Assembly (NCBI GenBank): GCA_964593705.1
Contig: CAZQIV010000019.1
Location: forward strand, 1 to 64,000
Length of the DNA stretch: 64,000 nucleotides
Direction of reading: 5' to 3'
From: SABY01 sp964593705
GTDB lineage: Bacteria > Bacteroidota > Bacteroidia > Bacteroidales > 4484-276
The notes beneath the pieces were generated by a model. The model did not search any database. It saw only the letters and a program-made list of their open reading frames with translations, and was not told the DNA's origin. Positions 63,250 to 64,000 of this stretch are shown in pieces (position 1 is the stretch's first letter; every line of letters starts with the position of its first letter). Position numbers and translations under genes: made by a program.

Positions 63250-64000
63250 ATGAAAAACTTTACAATTATGATTTCCAGAAAGACACAAAGCTTTATTTCG
63301 GCGGTGATCGTTATCATGGCGTTGGTATTGCAATTTAACAATGCTACGGCACAAAACTATCCCATTGTTGACACCAACCAACAAATTGCCTACGACACAT
63401 TAACTGAAATTGATTTGCCGGCTCAGGGAGATGCTTTTTTTGGTCAGGATGCAAACTATGCAAGCAATCAACCCAGCTACCAGGACAATGGTGACGAAAC
63501 GGTTAGCGACCTGGTTACCGGATTGATGTGGTCGAAAAGCCCCGACATGGACGGCGATGGCGATATTGATTACCAGGATAAAATGTCCTACGAAGAAGCC
63601 CTGGCCGGAGCCGCTTCTTTCGATTTGGCTGGCTACTCTGATTGGCGTTTACCTTCTATCAAAGAAATGTACTCGCTCATCATTTTCAGCGGCCTCGACC
63701 CCAGTGGGTATGAAGGCTCCACCGAAGACCTGATTCCTTTTATCAACACCGACTATTTCGATTTTGCTTATGGTGACGAAAGTGCCGGCGAACGCATTAT
63801 CGATGCCCAAATGGCTTCGACAAACATTTACGTGGGCACAACCATGATGGGTGATGAAACTATGTTTGGGGTAAATTTTGCCGATGGACGAATCAAAGGA
63901 TATGGAACAGGCCCCATGCCCGGACAAACAGGGGATAAGCAATTTTATGTGTATTATGTCCGCGGAAATACTGAATATGGCATCAACGATTTTGAGGATA
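63250..64000 (+). CDS. secreted Lcl/DUF1566 protein, cut by the window end
   Basis: An open frame runs from ATG 63250 to the end of the window. Signal peptide 'VIVIMALVLQFNNATAQN'-like, then 'PIVDTNQQIAYDTLTEIDLP' and one full Lcl/DUF1566 domain with 'QDNGDETVSDLVTGLMWSKS', 'YSDWRLPSIKEMYSLIIFSG' and 'FGVNFADGRIKGYG', and the start of a second. It is closely related to the broken gene at 44885 throughout, promoter included, and in the part seen has no frame disruption. It probably ends in a T9SS tail outside the window. Confidence 0.85.
   Translation, partial: MKNFTIMISRKTQSFISAVIVIMALVLQFNNATAQNYPIVDTNQQIAYDTLTEIDLPAQGDAFFGQDANYASNQPSYQDNGDETVSDLVTGLMWSKSPDMDGDGDIDYQDKMSYEEALAGAASFDLAGYSDWRLPSIKEMYSLIIFSGLDPSGYEGSTEDLIPFINTDYFDFAYGDESAGERIIDAQMASTNIYVGTTMMGDETMFGVNFADGRIKGYGTGPMPGQTGDKQFYVYYVRGNTEYGINDFED

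Noticed and set aside
1..64000. tRNA, rRNA, riboswitch and intact transposase genes
   Set aside because: I looked for T-loop/anticodon patterns, rRNA core motifs and transposase catalytic motifs by eye and saw none; a covariance-model search would be needed to be sure.

Overview
The window looks like a chromosomal segment of a member of the Bacteroidota, probably an environmental Bacteroidales-type organism. The evidence is several type IX secretion (T9SS) C-terminal sorting domains, promoters of the Bacteroidota -7 type (TAnnTTTG), a TPR/LytTR sensory system, SusC-free but surface-protein-rich gene content, and the pheA / aminotransferase / tyrA / DAHP synthase-chorismate mutase operon order usual in this phylum. 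I see no rRNA, tRNA, CRISPR array or intact transposase.

Layout. 0-5 kb: a DUF4160/DUF2442 pair, an M23 peptidase and a 1107-aa T9SS surface protein. 5-10 kb: a dispersed hairpin repeat, an MBOAT/SGNH O-acylation pair, a beta-propeller lipoprotein and a DUF6398 protein. 10.7-16 kb (minus): two secreted or lipoprotein genes, a lone LytTR regulator, a LytTR response regulator and its TPR histidine kinase. 16-27.3 kb is a decayed accessory zone: two broken DUF1016 genes, an antitoxin with a toxin stub, a gutted esterase, an AT-rich ABC-three-component (ABC-3C) locus with a damaged effector, a broken FISUMP protein, and a yidC fragment fused tail to tail with a malic enzyme fragment. One intact 1013-aa T9SS protein lies in it.

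27.4-32.4 kb is the aromatic amino acid operon. It is preceded by a short leader peptide with nine consecutive aromatic codons and by mutually exclusive antiterminator and terminator hairpins, a textbook transcription attenuator. 32.4-44.5 kb mixes gene remnants, a GNAT enzyme, a broken TPR-AraC regulator, a T9SS protein, ferritin, a sodium symporter, an AAA_14/DUF4143 ATPase with a palindromic operator, and a small HTH gene overlapping a membrane protein gene. 44.8-56.2 kb is a distinctive cluster of secreted Lcl/DUF1566 proteins, a CotH kinase-like lipoprotein, an acetoin reductase-like SDR, a 2[4Fe-4S] ferredoxin, a di-heme-type membrane protein and a Tat-exported FAD reductase-like protein, with two decayed echoes of the ferredoxin gene. 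56-64 kb has an SRPBCC protein, an SDR, two adjacent ATPases behind a perfect palindrome, a Spy-like protein, a GNAT enzyme and a further Lcl/DUF1566 gene cut by the window end.

Two themes recur. First, decay: about a dozen genes carry frameshifts, internal deletions or truncations, which could be genuine erosion or, for some single-base shifts, assembly error. Second, small non-coding repeats with very strong hairpins occupy many intergenic spaces, including spaces inside the aromatic operon. The best candidates for new biology are the aromatic attenuator, the variable-stem hairpin repeat family, the Lcl/flavoprotein cluster with its decaying ferredoxin copies, and the paired ATPase operon.
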